Source: Aurelia coerulea (taxonomy: Eukaryota > Cnidaria > Scyphozoa > Semaeostomeae > Ulmaridae). Taken from it: a stretch of 64,000 nt of DNA. Location: contig CM076948.1 in the NCBI GenBank assembly GCA_039566865.1, positions 17,743,001 through 17,807,000 of the forward strand, read 5' to 3'. Shown in pieces: positions 36,701 through 50,500 of the stretch. A model generated the notes under the pieces. It was given only the letters and a program-made list of their open reading frames with translations. It did not search any database and was not told the DNA's origin. The position numbers and the translations under genes are program-made. Positions within the stretch are counted from its first letter, which is position 1. Each line of letters starts with the position of its first letter.

Positions 36701-39700
36701 AGTGAAATCGACCAAGAAACTCAACGGGTAACACTGCATGTTAGAAAGAAATAAAAGCCGCTGATGTTGGACTGGACTGAATCACATGACATTTAGGCAC
36801 ACCTTCCCCAGTAAAAATTATCCTTGCAGCTATCGCCCTGGAATGATTGCTGCAACAGTTGCTGAAATATGAAGATAAAATGTTACTGAAGAAGTAATGG
36901 ATGGAATCACATACCTAAGTCAGCCAAGATTGTGAAGAATAATGTTTTACTCCAAAGTCATCCCTCCAGATCCACGTCTGCCACGATGCAAGTTTCAATC
37001 AAAAATGAGCGCGCCTCGCTTCGAATTTGCATCAAACATAGGAACAATGCGCAGCACTGGCCGTTTCCCCTCCCGCGCCTTCGGCGCTCCCTGATTATGA
37101 TATCAGAGAAATTTACTGTTTTCTGATGCGGGTGGTTTTGCGAACGACAACTCGCTGCTCACTAGTTTGGAAAGAAGAGTTACCTTCACCCTAATACATA
37201 CGGGCTTTTTTCAAGCTACTATTTAGACTCACCAATAATTAATACAACTTGGCACAATTATAAATGTGTAAAAATCAGGCTTCCAAGTTGAATTATACCA
37301 TTTTCACACTGACTCAGTTAAACCAGTTTTATCTACACCATGTAAAATTTATACAATCAGATGCATTCGACTTTTTGGATTGACCAATTAGAATGCAACA
37401 TACCATAACCTGGTTTACTTTAAGCTGGTTTAATTGCCAGTGTGAATAAGTTATTAGAGTTTAAAGAAGACTTTGCATGAACTTTATGCAATTTTTGGTT
37501 CAATTTTTCAACACGTTTTTTGGTGAGAAAGTATTGTTTCATTGAAAATAACGATTTTAGAGTGATATTTTGGCAGAAATTAGCTAATTCTGATGGCGTC
37601 ATTTGTGCTATTAATTTGTTCTATGTGAAAAAGACAAAAAGAACATGCAAAATGGTGGTAACCTGCAAATTTATCATTAGATTATTTTTATTAAAAAAGT
37701 TTGAAAAAATTCAGAAAAATTGCTAATAGACTATTTGCCAATTAAGAAAAAGGGATTCGCGCGAGCGCGGCCAATAGACGATTGTGCTAAAGATGGCGGC
37801 GAGGAATTTTTGATGCACTGCGTTCTTTAATCGAATTCCTATAGAATCGTTAAAGAATCTTAATTAGAACGCAATGCATCTTGTTAAAAAAATTCCTCGC
37901 CGCCATCTTTAGCGCAATCGTCTATTCCGACAGCCCTAGTAACAGTCGGAAATCCGGGGAGTCCTCTCCATTACAGTATAAACGGCGCCGACCTGGCCCA
38001 ATTTCTGACCCGAGGCTGCATTTGGAGACGATGCTCGATGGTTACTCAACCAATTTTAAAACAGAAAACAATTTACTAGAGATGACTCGTATGCAAATCT
38101 AAGCATACGCAATTTGGGGTTCAATATTTCCCCCAGGGGCGGAGCGCGGGGGCCGCAAAAATGGAGAAAAATTCCGGGCTACCCCATTTCGGGCTGTAAC
38201 TCCGTTTTACAAGGGGTAAACGGCCTTAGCATGTCAAAAATCGACGGAAAACCGTCTACTTTCCCCGAGGGGGGGGGGTACTTAGTATATTTTGCTGACG
38301 CCATGTGCACTCCCTTCCGGGTATCGTTTTGGCCTCTTTTTTCTAATGCCGGGTATCAAAAGAAGGCAGTTTTTCTAAAGCCGGTTGTCAAAATTGTTAT
38401 TTCATTGTTTTTCGACGAAGTTTTACGTTTAGGGGTATGCTTTTCGCCGATTTTTACGTTTTGGGATATGCTTTTCGCCGATTTTTTCTAAAGCCGGCTA
38501 TCATTTCGAGGGGAAATTTCTAAAGCCGGGTGAAAAAATTTTTTCTTGGAGTGCACTCCACGTACAATTGAAAGTCAAGTACCCCCCCCCCCCCCCCGGG
38601 CTACTTTAACTAAAACACTTTTAATCTCCAATTTATCTCTAAAATTCGCAGAATAACGAGCCTTTCTTTTTTCAAAGCTGTGTCGGAAAATTCCGAAAAT
38701 TTCCATTTAGGCCCTTTTTCCTCCCAAATGGATCGTGCTCATTTTCCTACTAAATGCACTTGCTAACTTCTGATTAATGATTAAATACCTTAAAAAGGGT
38801 TGAAATAAGGTCCTCCAAAAGTTTGTTTTCAGTTTCTCGATTTATGCACTTATCCACTTCAGAATCAGCCCAAGACGATCGGCCAGTTTTCGTTGATTTT
38901 TCAAAATTTTCTCTCAAGTTTTGGACGTATTACATGTGAAATAAGGGGTCAAAATCAGCTGATAGTTTGTTTATGTGCCCTACTCTACAAATCGGTCGTG
39001 GAAAATACATCGAATAAGATATTCTGAAGTGGAGAGGATTCCCCGAATTTCCGACTGTTACTAGGGCTGTCGGAATTGGCCGCGCTCGCCACAATCCCTT
39101 TTTCCTAATTGGCAAATGGTCTATTATTCGAAAATGGCGGTCAAAATGACGTGATCGTCAAAAATGCTAACGTCATCAAATTCCAGAAATTCCGGTATCT
39201 AATCAAAGCCCTTTGTTTGCTGATTTATTTTCATTCATCTAATCGTTCCATTTAAATCAACGAAAACCATGATTTTGCTGCTACCTCGTTTCAAATATGG
39301 GCATGTCACGTGACCTGTGAGCACTATCGTTGAAAATATTTCAAACAATATGCAGCTAAGGTAATTGATATGATTCAGAGAGATTAGGGGTACATAGCTG
39401 ATGTTGTTTAAAAACGTGGCAAATAAAGCCTCGAGGGTGTGGAAAACATCCCCCCACGGGGGTTCTTGGCCAAATTTTGGGTAGGTGTCTGCCGCGAGCA
39501 TATTCAAAATGGTACCGATGACTAGACTAATTTTTACGAAAATAGTACCCTTGGGCTAAGCCAATTTTGACCATTTCCTCGACCAATATTGTCAAATTTG
39601 TACCAAATATGATATAATCCTTGGCTTGACCGTTGCTAGGCCAAAATTGCAAAAAAGTATACTCTTGGCTAGACTAAAAGTATACTCTTGGCTAGACTAG

Positions 39701-42700
39701 AAGTCCGAAAAAGTAAAGTTAAGCCCGAAATTATTCATACCTATGCCAAATTTGGAGTATTTTAGATCGTTATATTTGCTTACCAATTCACAAGATATTT
39801 CATTCCTTGAAATGTCTCTTGTAGCACTTGTTTCAGCCTTTTATCACACTCTTACGAAACTTCAGCCACAGTAAAATTGGTCCTCAAATAGAACGATGCG
39901 AAATACTCAGAATTTGGCATATGTATGAATAGTTTCGGGCTTAACTGTATACCCTTGCTCGTGGCACATTCCCAGGTACCTTTACCATGGAAGAACCCCC
40001 CGTGCTTCCCCCTAAGGATTAGGGTTTTAAGCCCTGGCCAAACGCTCAAACAAACAATATTTTTTAGTTTTTTCAATGCATTGGCTTAGCTTATCACGAA
40101 GATGTTATCAGTTTACTTTTTTATAGAGACTTATTTCTAAACTATTATCAAAGCCATCGTGAGCTCCTGTAGGACTTCTCTATGCAGCATGGTCGTCCTT
40201 GATCGAGATTCTTGCTAAACTCAGTCTAGTCACTGTTTTCCTTTTCATTTTAGATTCTTTATACACAAAATCCCGTCAGCTTACCAACACAATCATTGAA
40301 TAAGAAAATAAATATCCTAATTACATTAATACAATCTGTATACAGTTAAAGCTAAGTTATGGACAGTAACCTATCTAATAGCAGCCGCTCTTCCAGGGAG
40401 TCGTGTTTTAGGCTGTGTTCAGCTCGTATAATAACTTTTCAATTGCTTTTTGAATCTACTAAGTGCAGGGAACTCTCTGACATTGATGGGTATATCGTTC
40501 CAAGCTTTCAGAGCCGAATAGTGAAAGCCTTTCTTCTTTCTTGACATATTCAAGATTATTCCTTGGGATTTGTAGGTTTCTGCAATTCCTCGTTCTGTAG
40601 TTAGAGTGCTGGGTCCTATGATGGTATTTATCACAAAGGCTTTCGGGACATTGCCTGTTGATTATTTTGTATCTCATAACTGATCTATCAAAGTTTATTT
40701 GCTGTTAAGCGGTCAACCAATTTTGAGACCAATTGTCTTTTAGTCTGGCCTTATCAATAATCGAACGGGCTCTGTCCTGCAGACGTTGGAGGGTATTCAA
40801 TTTTGATTTAGGAACACTCCCCCAGATAACCTGTGAGCACCCCCAGATACTGTCTAGCAAAGCAATTATATCAATCTCATATAACTGAGAAGTTTAACTT
40901 TTTTAAATTCATTTAGGTTGTTGGAAGCATTGACAGGTATGCTACAAGATATGCAGCTCGAGTCAAAGTCCAAGGCCACAGGAAGGTAATACCTACACAA
41001 CTTCAATTCCTTTTACCATCTTGTTTTTAGTCCACAGCCGGGATCAGTGGTATCTTCAGCACCATTGGGCATGGCACAGGTCTCTCTCGCCACATTGCAG
41101 GGCTGGGTGGGGCCTGGAAGTATCCTTCTACCGGGTGTCCCAAAAAAAGTACTCCTGTTTCAAAAAATCACCAACATTTGATTTCACGACCGATCTTCAA
41201 TTTTCTTTGTTTCTCAAGTAGATCAAGGGCCAAATTATTTTCCCAGACTAGCTGATTTTGTAATTGGCTTAAAAATGAGCAACTTTAGGCCCTTTTGAGG
41301 GTTTCCTGGTTTTGAATCATACTGCAAGGAAGCACTAATGATTGCCAGATCAATTTCTTTGTGGATGTAAAGCATCTTGTTTTGTCACAAATGGCTGAAT
41401 TAGATGCACACTATCATTAAAAACTTCACTGATGATAAAAATTCTGAAAATTTTGATCCTTAGGCAAGACTGAGTATGTTGCTTAAAAACTATAGCTCAA
41501 AGTAAGGTTTTTCAACGTGTAATTCGGCCATCTTGTTGTATCAAAGGCAAACATTAATTCACCTTTGGGTCTTTGAAAAAACAAGTCAAGAAGTAAGTTT
41601 TATCAAAGGTTTGATAATTTATTTTTGGTGATTTTTTAAAAAAGGAGTACTTTTTTGGGACACCCGGTAGCTACTGAAAATCTCCTGGGTCTCAAATGTT
41701 AACTTGCAATGGTATGGCGCTAAAACTCCATGGTCCCCCTAGCTCATTGGTCCTCGGTAGAGGAGGCATCCGGCAAAAAAACTTCCTAGCCGTGCTTTGT
41801 CTATTAATTTGTATTTTTCTGTATTTTACACCGAAACATATATACTGCTATGTGATGCTCCTCGGTATTTAATTAGATGTAGAAGGCTGTGATTCTGTTG
41901 TTGCAGATACCAAGCTAAGTGTTTATCAATTTGCATCTCTAAATATGTGACTTTATCAACCATATTTACTTCGGAGCCACCAATAAAAAGGGAGAGGGTT
42001 CCACTAGATTTGTCGAAATATTTTCAAGGTTAGGGCGAGATCCTATAATCATCGCATGTGTCTTCAGGACATTCAATGATCTAGCATATTGCCTTGTAGT
42101 CATTCTCTCCGAGAATCAAGTTCTTTGTTAAGCGTCACGTTCTGATCGTTAACACTCCTTGTAGAAAAGGAGATGCTGGTATTATCAGCATACCAGGTGT
42201 CCCAGAAAGAACTCAACAGACTTGATAGGAGCTAGCAACAAGAATTTAGGTCTAATCGGTTCATGATAAGTTTCAATTAATCTTTAATAGTCAACTTACA
42301 GATATACACCTTATTTTTGTATACAGATGCACTGATAGTGTGAATATTTATCTTGAAAGTCCAAATTTACCTGAACCTCCAAACCAAAGCTTTTGGGTTT
42401 TGGCCTAAACTGCAAACGCGCTATTTTGGGAATCTCCTGAATTACCGTGAAATAAGACAATAAAGTCTCGTGTTGAGGAAAATATTGGAATAGAAATACA
42501 ACGAGAGTCATGAAGAGACAACTTTCCTCATGCTCCAAAAGTTTCGCAAAATTAGAATTTCATCTATCTCATAAAAGAGAACAATCCGCGAAGTAGTTTG
42601 CTTTGGTGTGAAGAATAAATTAGTTTCTGCAATCTTCATGACTTTCATGAAATGCATTTTTTATAATCTTTCTTGGAATTATTACGAAACAAGCAAGCAG

Positions 42701-45700
42701 ATATACCCAAGGGAAAATTATCCTTGGATAAGATTCTTAAAAATGCTCATTCGAGCCCCGGGGGGGGGGGGCACTGCCATACTTGACCTGACGGGATGTG
42801 CCGCTCAACAGGGTGTCCTTTTGCGGTAAAAATTATGCGACAGGGTGTCATTTTCTAGCGAAAATTATGCGACAGGGTATTATAATAGGTAAAAAAATTA
42901 TGCGACAGGGTATCACAAGCAAAAATTGCGTTCTACACTGTATTTGAGAGGCAAAATTTTTATGCGACAGGGTATCACAAGCAAAAATTGCGTTCTACAC
43001 TGTATTTGAGAGGCAAAATTTTTATGCGACAGGGTATACTTTTGGCCTATTTTTTATGCAACAGGGTGCCGGGTGTGGAGAGGTTTTCCGCACACCCCCG
43101 TCACTTCCCTAGTCAAGTACCCCCCCCCCCCCCGGGATTCGAGCTTGGTTTTTTGCAAGTGCACTATGATTAAAGAACTATATTCGTTTGTGAATTTTCC
43201 ATTCGGCATCGTTGTTATGTTTGTCAATCTTTAGCTTTCAAATTTCTATTGACATGTGTGCCGAAACATGTGTGCCTAAGCTTGTTCACATTACTAAGCT
43301 ATGCTTGTGACTGAGGAGATTCCCCAAGCGTGTTTCCAGTTAGGCCAAAACCAGAAACCTCTGGTTTGGAGATGGAAGCAAGTTTGGACTTTCAAGATTG
43401 ATATTCCAACTCTCCATGCACCACTATCAGCAAACAAGGTATTTTTCTTCAAGTTAACTATCGAGAATTATATCAAAATCATCGTGCATTGATTGGACCT
43501 AAATTCTTGTCGCCAGTCCCGATCAAATCCGTTGCGTTTTTTTGGGGCACCCGGTACATGGTTAGGGAAAGACGGGGTAAAGTGAACTACGGGGTAAAGT
43601 GAACTACTCAGAACATTAGCGCTTCTCTCTAAACGTAAGTATGCAATAATAAAGCATGATTTGTGCCCAATGCTTTGTTACATGTGCTCACAGAAAATCA
43701 AAACATTTTTTTGCAAAATAGTCCTTGCTGTTGTTGCAAAAAATCCCTTTACCCAAGGCAGTAAATCAACTTCGGGAAATTATGGTTGTTAGGTTTGGGC
43801 TCCTATCTTTGGCCTTAATGTTTGACCCCAAGACGAAATTCATTTCTATAGTTGTTTTGATTGATTTGAAGCACATACCATATGTTTACTTTTTCCAAAA
43901 GAAAAGAGCCAAGAAAGACTTTTTTGTCAGCCAACATGATGTTTTAAAATATCTACCGCTTCGACCGGGGTAAAGTGAACTACCCATGATTTTTTTTTTC
44001 TCATGTGAACACGAAGTCAGATGAAGAATTCATTCAAAAATGCGGTTACTGATCCAAAAGTTTTATTGTGATTTGATGAAGCAAGTATATCTATCGACAG
44101 GGAAAGGACAAATGGCCATCACTGTGAAATTAGAATATTGATAATTGTCATAGATTTATAACTATTTTTTGTTTTATTTCTGGGCGGAGGTTTCAGGGCA
44201 AATTTGATAACGATGTTTCTCTTTGTGGTGGTTTGGTATTTATATACAATATAGTATTTTCCCAAGTATATTCCCATTATTTTACATCGAATTGTATTCA
44301 GGTCTCGCAATCTGACTCGAATTTGTGACTTTAACAACAGTTTGTAGTTAATATTTTATCTGCAAAGACCGTTCTTAACATAGCTCGCCATTTAATTTTT
44401 TTAAATATCATTCTTGTGGAATTTGTTGAATTATTTCGTTTCAGCATGCGAAGAACTCCTTGGAGTTGCAACATAAATCATGTTTTCGGGTATTACCAGC
44501 ATCATTTTGGTTTTATCGAACAATTGCTAAGTAGTTCACTTTACCCCGGCCTGGGGTAAAGTGAACTAGGCAGAGCGGTCACCAAAGAAAGCTCTTTTGT
44601 GAGACAATGGAAAAAGATTTAAAAAATATCTTTGCTGGATAAACTGACCCAAAGCCATAATGTCAAAACAACGTAAAAAGGTTTGCCCTCAGCTACAATC
44701 CTTTTAGGATATCCTTGAAAAACCTCCAAAACAGTTCACTTTACCCCGTCTTACCCTACCTGGCAGTTCTCCAGACAAAACGGAAGGTCACTGATAAACA
44801 CTATAAGAAGAAGAAGCCTAATACAAGATCCCTGTGGAACACGACAGTGTATTTCTTCTATTCTTGACAAAACAACATTGACCTTGCATAACTGCCGTCG
44901 GTCTTGGAGTTATGTATTAAACCAGGCATGCTCGATACCAGAAAAACACACGCAACACGCACACGTACACGCTATTCTTCTTTTTTGGCTATAATCTGTT
45001 GACGAACAAACCGCGAACTTAAGATACAATATTTCCTTTTCTACTGGAGATCTACGACAATTTGACCATATCTTCCCCCTGAGCGTGATTTACACCTACA
45101 ATCACTTACAAAATTGTTGAGACACCCTGAAAAAATGAAATTTATGCCCCCCCCCCCTCCCACTTCCCCCCATGTCGTAACAGATATGAAGAAGATCAAG
45201 CTGTTGAGAATTGGAAGAAATTTCGCAAACATAGAAACTCCTGTGTTAAGTAATTTCGATTGGAAAAAAGAAATTATTACAATAACTTAGACATCTCACT
45301 CGTCATTGACAGTAAGAAATTCTGGATAAATGTGAAACCTTTATTCTTGGACAAATGACAATCTAAGAATAAACTAGTGTTGATTGAAGGTGAAACCATT
45401 ATTCCCAACGATGTTGAGGTAGCAGAAACTATGAACGAATTTTTCGTCACTGTAACGGATTCCCTTGGCATAAATGGAATCTCTAATTACGAAAATGCAA
45501 CAGCAGGAATCACAGATCCTATTGACGAGGCCTTACATAAGTTTTCAAATCATCCTAGCATTCTGAAAATTAAAGGTCGCTATCAAAATGCTGGTTCCTT
45601 TAGTTTTCAGAAAGTAACCCCTGATACTGTTGACAAAGAGGTCAGGAATCTAAATCCTAAGAAAACTACAACGCACAAAAATATTCCTCCTAAAATTCTT

Positions 45701-47346
45701 AAATCCAATTCTGATGTATGTGTAGAACCTTTGATGAAAATATTTAATGATTGCATAGAAAATTCGTCCTTTCCTGATAAACTAATGTGCGCGGATGTCA
45801 CATCTCTTCCCAAGAATGGACCAACCAACTCTAGGACCAACTTTAGGCTAATTAGCGTTCTGCCTACGGTCTCACAGCTATTTGAAAGAATAATGGATGA
45901 ACAGCTAGTTGCTTATATTACACCCTTTTTGTCGCCACTTCTCTGTGGTTTTCGAAAAGGTTACAGTGCTTAGCATGCCCTCGTACGGCTCTTTGAAAAA
46001 TTTAAAATTAGCCTTGACGAAGGTGGTAAAGCAGGGGCTGTATTGATGGATCTGTCCAAAGCATTTGATTGCATCAGACACGATTTTTTGATTGCAAAAT
46101 TGCACGCCTACGGTTTCTCCCGCAAGCATTAGCACTAATTAATGATTACCTCACAAATAGACAACAAAGAGTCAAAGTAAATGGGTCATTTAGTTCTTGA
46201 AAAAGCGTCACACGCGGTGTTCTTCAGGGGTCAGTCTTAGGGCCTCTGTTATTCAACATATACATTAATGATCTTCTACTTTTCATTCAAAACTCGGATA
46301 TAGGTAATTATGCAGATGATACTACAATCTACGCCTGCGATAAGAACCTGGGCAATATAGCTCATAGGCTTGAAAATAACTGTAGTGTAGCTTTAGAATT
46401 GTTTGCCGACAACTTTATGAAATTAAATGCAGATAAATGCCATCTTTTGGTTCTTGGGCAGAGGTGTGATGATCCTGCTACTGTTAGGATTGGAAATGCT
46501 GATGTTGTAAATAGCTCCGAAGAGAAACTACTCGAAGTTCAAATTGATAGCAAACTTTCCTTCGATAATCATGTTTCCAGATTGTGTCAAAAGGCTAGCA
46601 ATAAATTCGTGCACTTGCTCGCATATTCCCTTACATGGATCATTGCAAACTGAGAACACTCATGAGGGCATTTATAACCAGTCAGTTTCAATACTGTCCT
46701 TTAATCTGGATGTTTCACAGCAGGCAGCTCAACAACAAAATTAACAAAATACAAGAAAGGGCTTTGAGAATTACTTATAAGGATGCCGATTCTACTTATA
46801 GTGAGCTATTAGAGAGGGACTGTGCCGTTACTATTCATACAAGGAGCTTGCAGTTACTTATGACTGAGATGTACAAAACAAAAAATGACCTCATTCATGC
46901 AGGAAATTTTCTGCGAAAATGAAAGTCATTACAATTTGCATAACAATAACGAATTCTTCCAACCTAGGGTGAGATCTGTCAACGGTGAAAGCGTCCGATC
47001 CAAAGGTCCGCAGCTGTGGCAAACGTTACCACCAACTATCACCCTTTGTCAGTTTAAAGCAAAAATAGAAAATTGGAATGGAGAAAACTGTCCATGTAAA
47101 TTATGCCGCGTTTTTATTCCGAATTTGGGCTTTTTATGATAATAATATTTGAATATCTGCTTTTATACACTTTTATGCTTTTATATTGCATACTTTTGAT
47201 GAATTGTAAATATTTTATCCCCATTTTTCTGATCTGATGTAATATTTGTATTTTAAAATTTTAACTAACGTTGGAATTAATTAGCTGATTCCTTTTAGCT
47301 ATCTTGTTTATGTAATCCAACGATAAAGAAATTGACGATAATAATG

Positions 47347-47396
<50 letters not shown>

Positions 47397-47466
47397 CACA
47401 ACTGTTTCAGGGCAGACGTTTCGATATAAAATCTTCTTCAGTCAAGATTTTAATAATAATTTATTT

Positions 47467-47504
<38 letters not shown>

Positions 47505-50500
47505 TAATGTCAATGTCAATGTTGTTGGGAAAAGTATTTGATCATGCTGGCAGGCGTGGTTTGGCAAGTTTTGAATGGTTTTTCAACATTGACTTGGGGG
47601 GAGGGGGAAAGCAGAGGCAGAAAACCAAAATCTGAGGGTGGCTCAACAATTTTGTAAGTGATTGTAGCCCTGTTGATCATTTGGGTCATTGCGAAGAATG
47701 AAAACGATCCAAGTGACCAAGTTAAAACCGGACTTGAACATATCAGTGTAACGTGAAAGATTATTTCCTCACAATTTACAGGAGATCATTGCTGACCTGA
47801 AAACCATGACAATGGACCTGCTAAAGGAGTTTTACAGAGCATGCAAGATCAAGCCACAAAAAATAATAATGTACAGAGATGGTGTTAGTGAGGGACAATT
47901 TTCACAAGTAAGTAGTTTGAACTATGTTGATTAGTCCCAATTCTATTATCAGTTAAATGCGTGATGCATTATGTTGAATTAAAATCTTACCAAATTGCAA
48001 CCTGGGCTTGAAGACATCCTATATCATGATTCTCTTGCACGTGAATAATTAATTACATTTCAGGGCCAACCTACTGTACTAATCGATGTTATCGGAAAGA
48101 CCTTTTTTGGGTCGTTGGCAGCAAATTTGTTTGAGATCTTATAAGCTGCAAAGCTCCTTCTTTCCTCAAAACTCTGTTTCAAAGCTGTCCGTTGTCGGTT
48201 GCACAAAAAAGCTGCGTACCACGAAAGTAGCTGCGTATGCATGCCTATATTTGCCATTCATGGAAAGTATCAATGGCTAGCAATGCGTTTCTTGCAAAGT
48301 GGCCAGATTATCCAATACTTTGGTACACTGACTATGTTGTTGAAAATATTTTCACAATTTAAGAAAGCCTTAAGATGCTATTGATTACTCTTTCGAGTTG
48401 CCATGAAATGTACGTTAGCTCTTGATTTCTTTTTCATTTTATTTTGATAATTGCCATCCTTACTATCATTAGATGTAGTTCATTAATCATTAGCTGTGGC
48501 TTTTTTCACACGGATATCTGCAGATCAGTTTGGGAAACTTTATGACATGAAGAGCATATTAAATGAAATGAACTCTGCAGTATTCGTCAAACATTCTTTT
48601 TATCCTTGCCAGTAGTAAGGGCAAATTTTGTAAATCAGGTTTCCGACAAGACAGCGATTTTCCTTTCTGAAGAATTGATAATGGATTGCACACCTCTCTG
48701 GATGCATTTATGCACATAAAAATGAACAGAGCAAGCAAAATATTGTGGTCCGTTTCATTGAAGAACTGAAATCTATTCTTGAGGTTGTCAAATCCCATTG
48801 TCTCAAACAGAACTGTATTCTTTACCCAGGGTGCCAGAGCCTTTAGCAAAAGTTAACCCTTTGTTACAGGAGACTCTGGCACCCAGAGTATGTATCATTG
48901 TCTTACAAAATTCACCTTTGCTTTTGCCAGTAATGTTTCGCATCATACAATTTGTTCACTTTGATTGCAACCTCAAAATTAACAGCGATTTTCCCAGCAG
49001 TGTTCATGTATTGTATTTTTATAGAACCTTTGCAAAAACGTGACCCCATTGCTTTGAATTTGATGACGCTACAAAATGGAACATAGCTATACAGGAGCCA
49101 GATAAACACGCCTGTGTCACTGAATATTGTTATGGGAGCCATATGAAGACAATCGAGGAAGTTCTGTATCAGCAGAATTCATTATTGAGTTTGAATATAA
49201 TTTTTCTGCCTGGCACATTTTTATTCTTTTAGAAACATTGGTTTAGGGCTATGGTTTAGCTACTTCAGATGCATCGAATCACTAATTACAGTACTTTGGT
49301 TAAACACAAAAATGTATCCTTATCTATCATGAAATATGAGAATGACTCCTGAATTTATTTTTAACAGGTTCTACAGATGGAGGTACGAGCAGTGCAAGAA
49401 GCCTGTCGCGCTCTAGAAGCGGACTATGCACCCTTGATAACCTTCGTTACGGTTCAGAAAAGACATCATGTGCGGTTGTTTGCTGAGAATCCACGAGAAC
49501 AGGTTCAACGATTGAGTGATATATTTATTGTTGTTTCTGGCAATCTTCCATCCATATTAAAGTTAGTTGACGGAGCTAAGTAGAGGCAATCTATGAATAG
49601 GAAAAAGAAACGCACACGCACGTAATTGCCTCCCTAGTAAAAAGATATGCACGCACGTCTCGATATCATCAAATACAATAGGCTTATTTTAGACATGCAT
49701 ATGCAGCTCTTGGTTCAGCTATTTATCTCCGTCAACTAACTTCAAAAACCCGTAAATAAGAAACTTCCTTGTATAAGAACCTACAGCCTGAAATCTTCAA
49801 TATTTGCTCCTTTATTTTGAAACCTTCTCTCCCTGATTTTTCATTAGTTCTTATTTTGAAGAGCAAATGCATTGACCTAGTTTTCAGATGTGACAATCCC
49901 AAGCATGAATTTGATTAGTTGGAAAATAGAAAAAATGACACTCTCCTCAATCATTAATAGGCCTGACCAAGTCTGATTCCGTCACAATACCAGTGCTCTG
50001 TCCTCCATTGTAATATTTTGATGTTGATTAAGCAAAGATTTTTTAAAGACATAGATAGTGCGAAGAAATGTCGTTCGAAGAGACTTCAATGACGAAATTG
50101 AAGAATCGAATTGAGTGGTTGAGTAGTTGGGTGGTTGGGTGGTTGGGTGGTTGAGTGGTTGCTTGTTTTGATCAAACGATTCGTATATCCTTAATATTTT
50201 TACTTATCAATCCTGTAACTTGGTAGCCATGATAATGATTAATCGCAAAATGGTATTTCAGACAAATGTTCATGTTAAAGTGTCACTAAATCTTCAGGGA
50301 GCTTGGCATACGTAGTAGAACTCGTAGAGTTAGTTTCAAAACAAAAAGATTGTTCAGATCCGATGATAATTTTTCTTTTGGATGAACTGAAGTTGAAGCA
50401 TCAAACACGAAATGTGAGCCAAGGCAACAATACTTTTAAAACGTGAGAGAATGCCCAGTTGCTGAAGAGCTAGAGCCCCATCGCCCTGTTCCGATCACTG

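Larger units (their letters stand above)
37724..39126. mobile_element. Long-TIR element carrying two younger nested insertions
   Basis: The inverted ends TAATAGAC[T/C]ATTTGCCAATT, continuing through agggatt and gcgcggcc, face each other at 37724-37774 and 39077-39126. The arms resume inside (ttccgacagccctagtaaca at 37925 against its complement near 39050). The left arm is split by a 146-bp hairpin element (37777-37922) and the body by a G-run element (38264-38600). It has no transposase ORF. Confidence 0.85.
41820..44960 (-). pseudogene. LINE reverse transcriptase relic split by two TA-target elements
   Basis: The RT-coding pieces are 44759-44960 (reading VPQGS and then LPFCLENC, the block before the catalytic box) and 41820-42190 (starting at the YAD box and continuing [11 protein letters not shown] and [15 protein letters not shown]). 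Between them lie two separate DNA elements, 42193-43554 and 43565-44756, each flanked by TA. Between the two elements only the 8 bp TA-catggt-TA remain. Skipping both elements restores a single frame across the YADD-type box, which reads YADN here. The relic also has small frameshifts in its left half. Confidence 0.85.

Noticed and set aside
41021..41130. Coding-looking stretch ([21 protein letters not shown] in one frame) just after exon f
   Set aside because: It does not fit the Argonaute alignment, is interrupted by a MITE and has no clear splice sites. The Gly/Ser-rich similarity is too weak to call.
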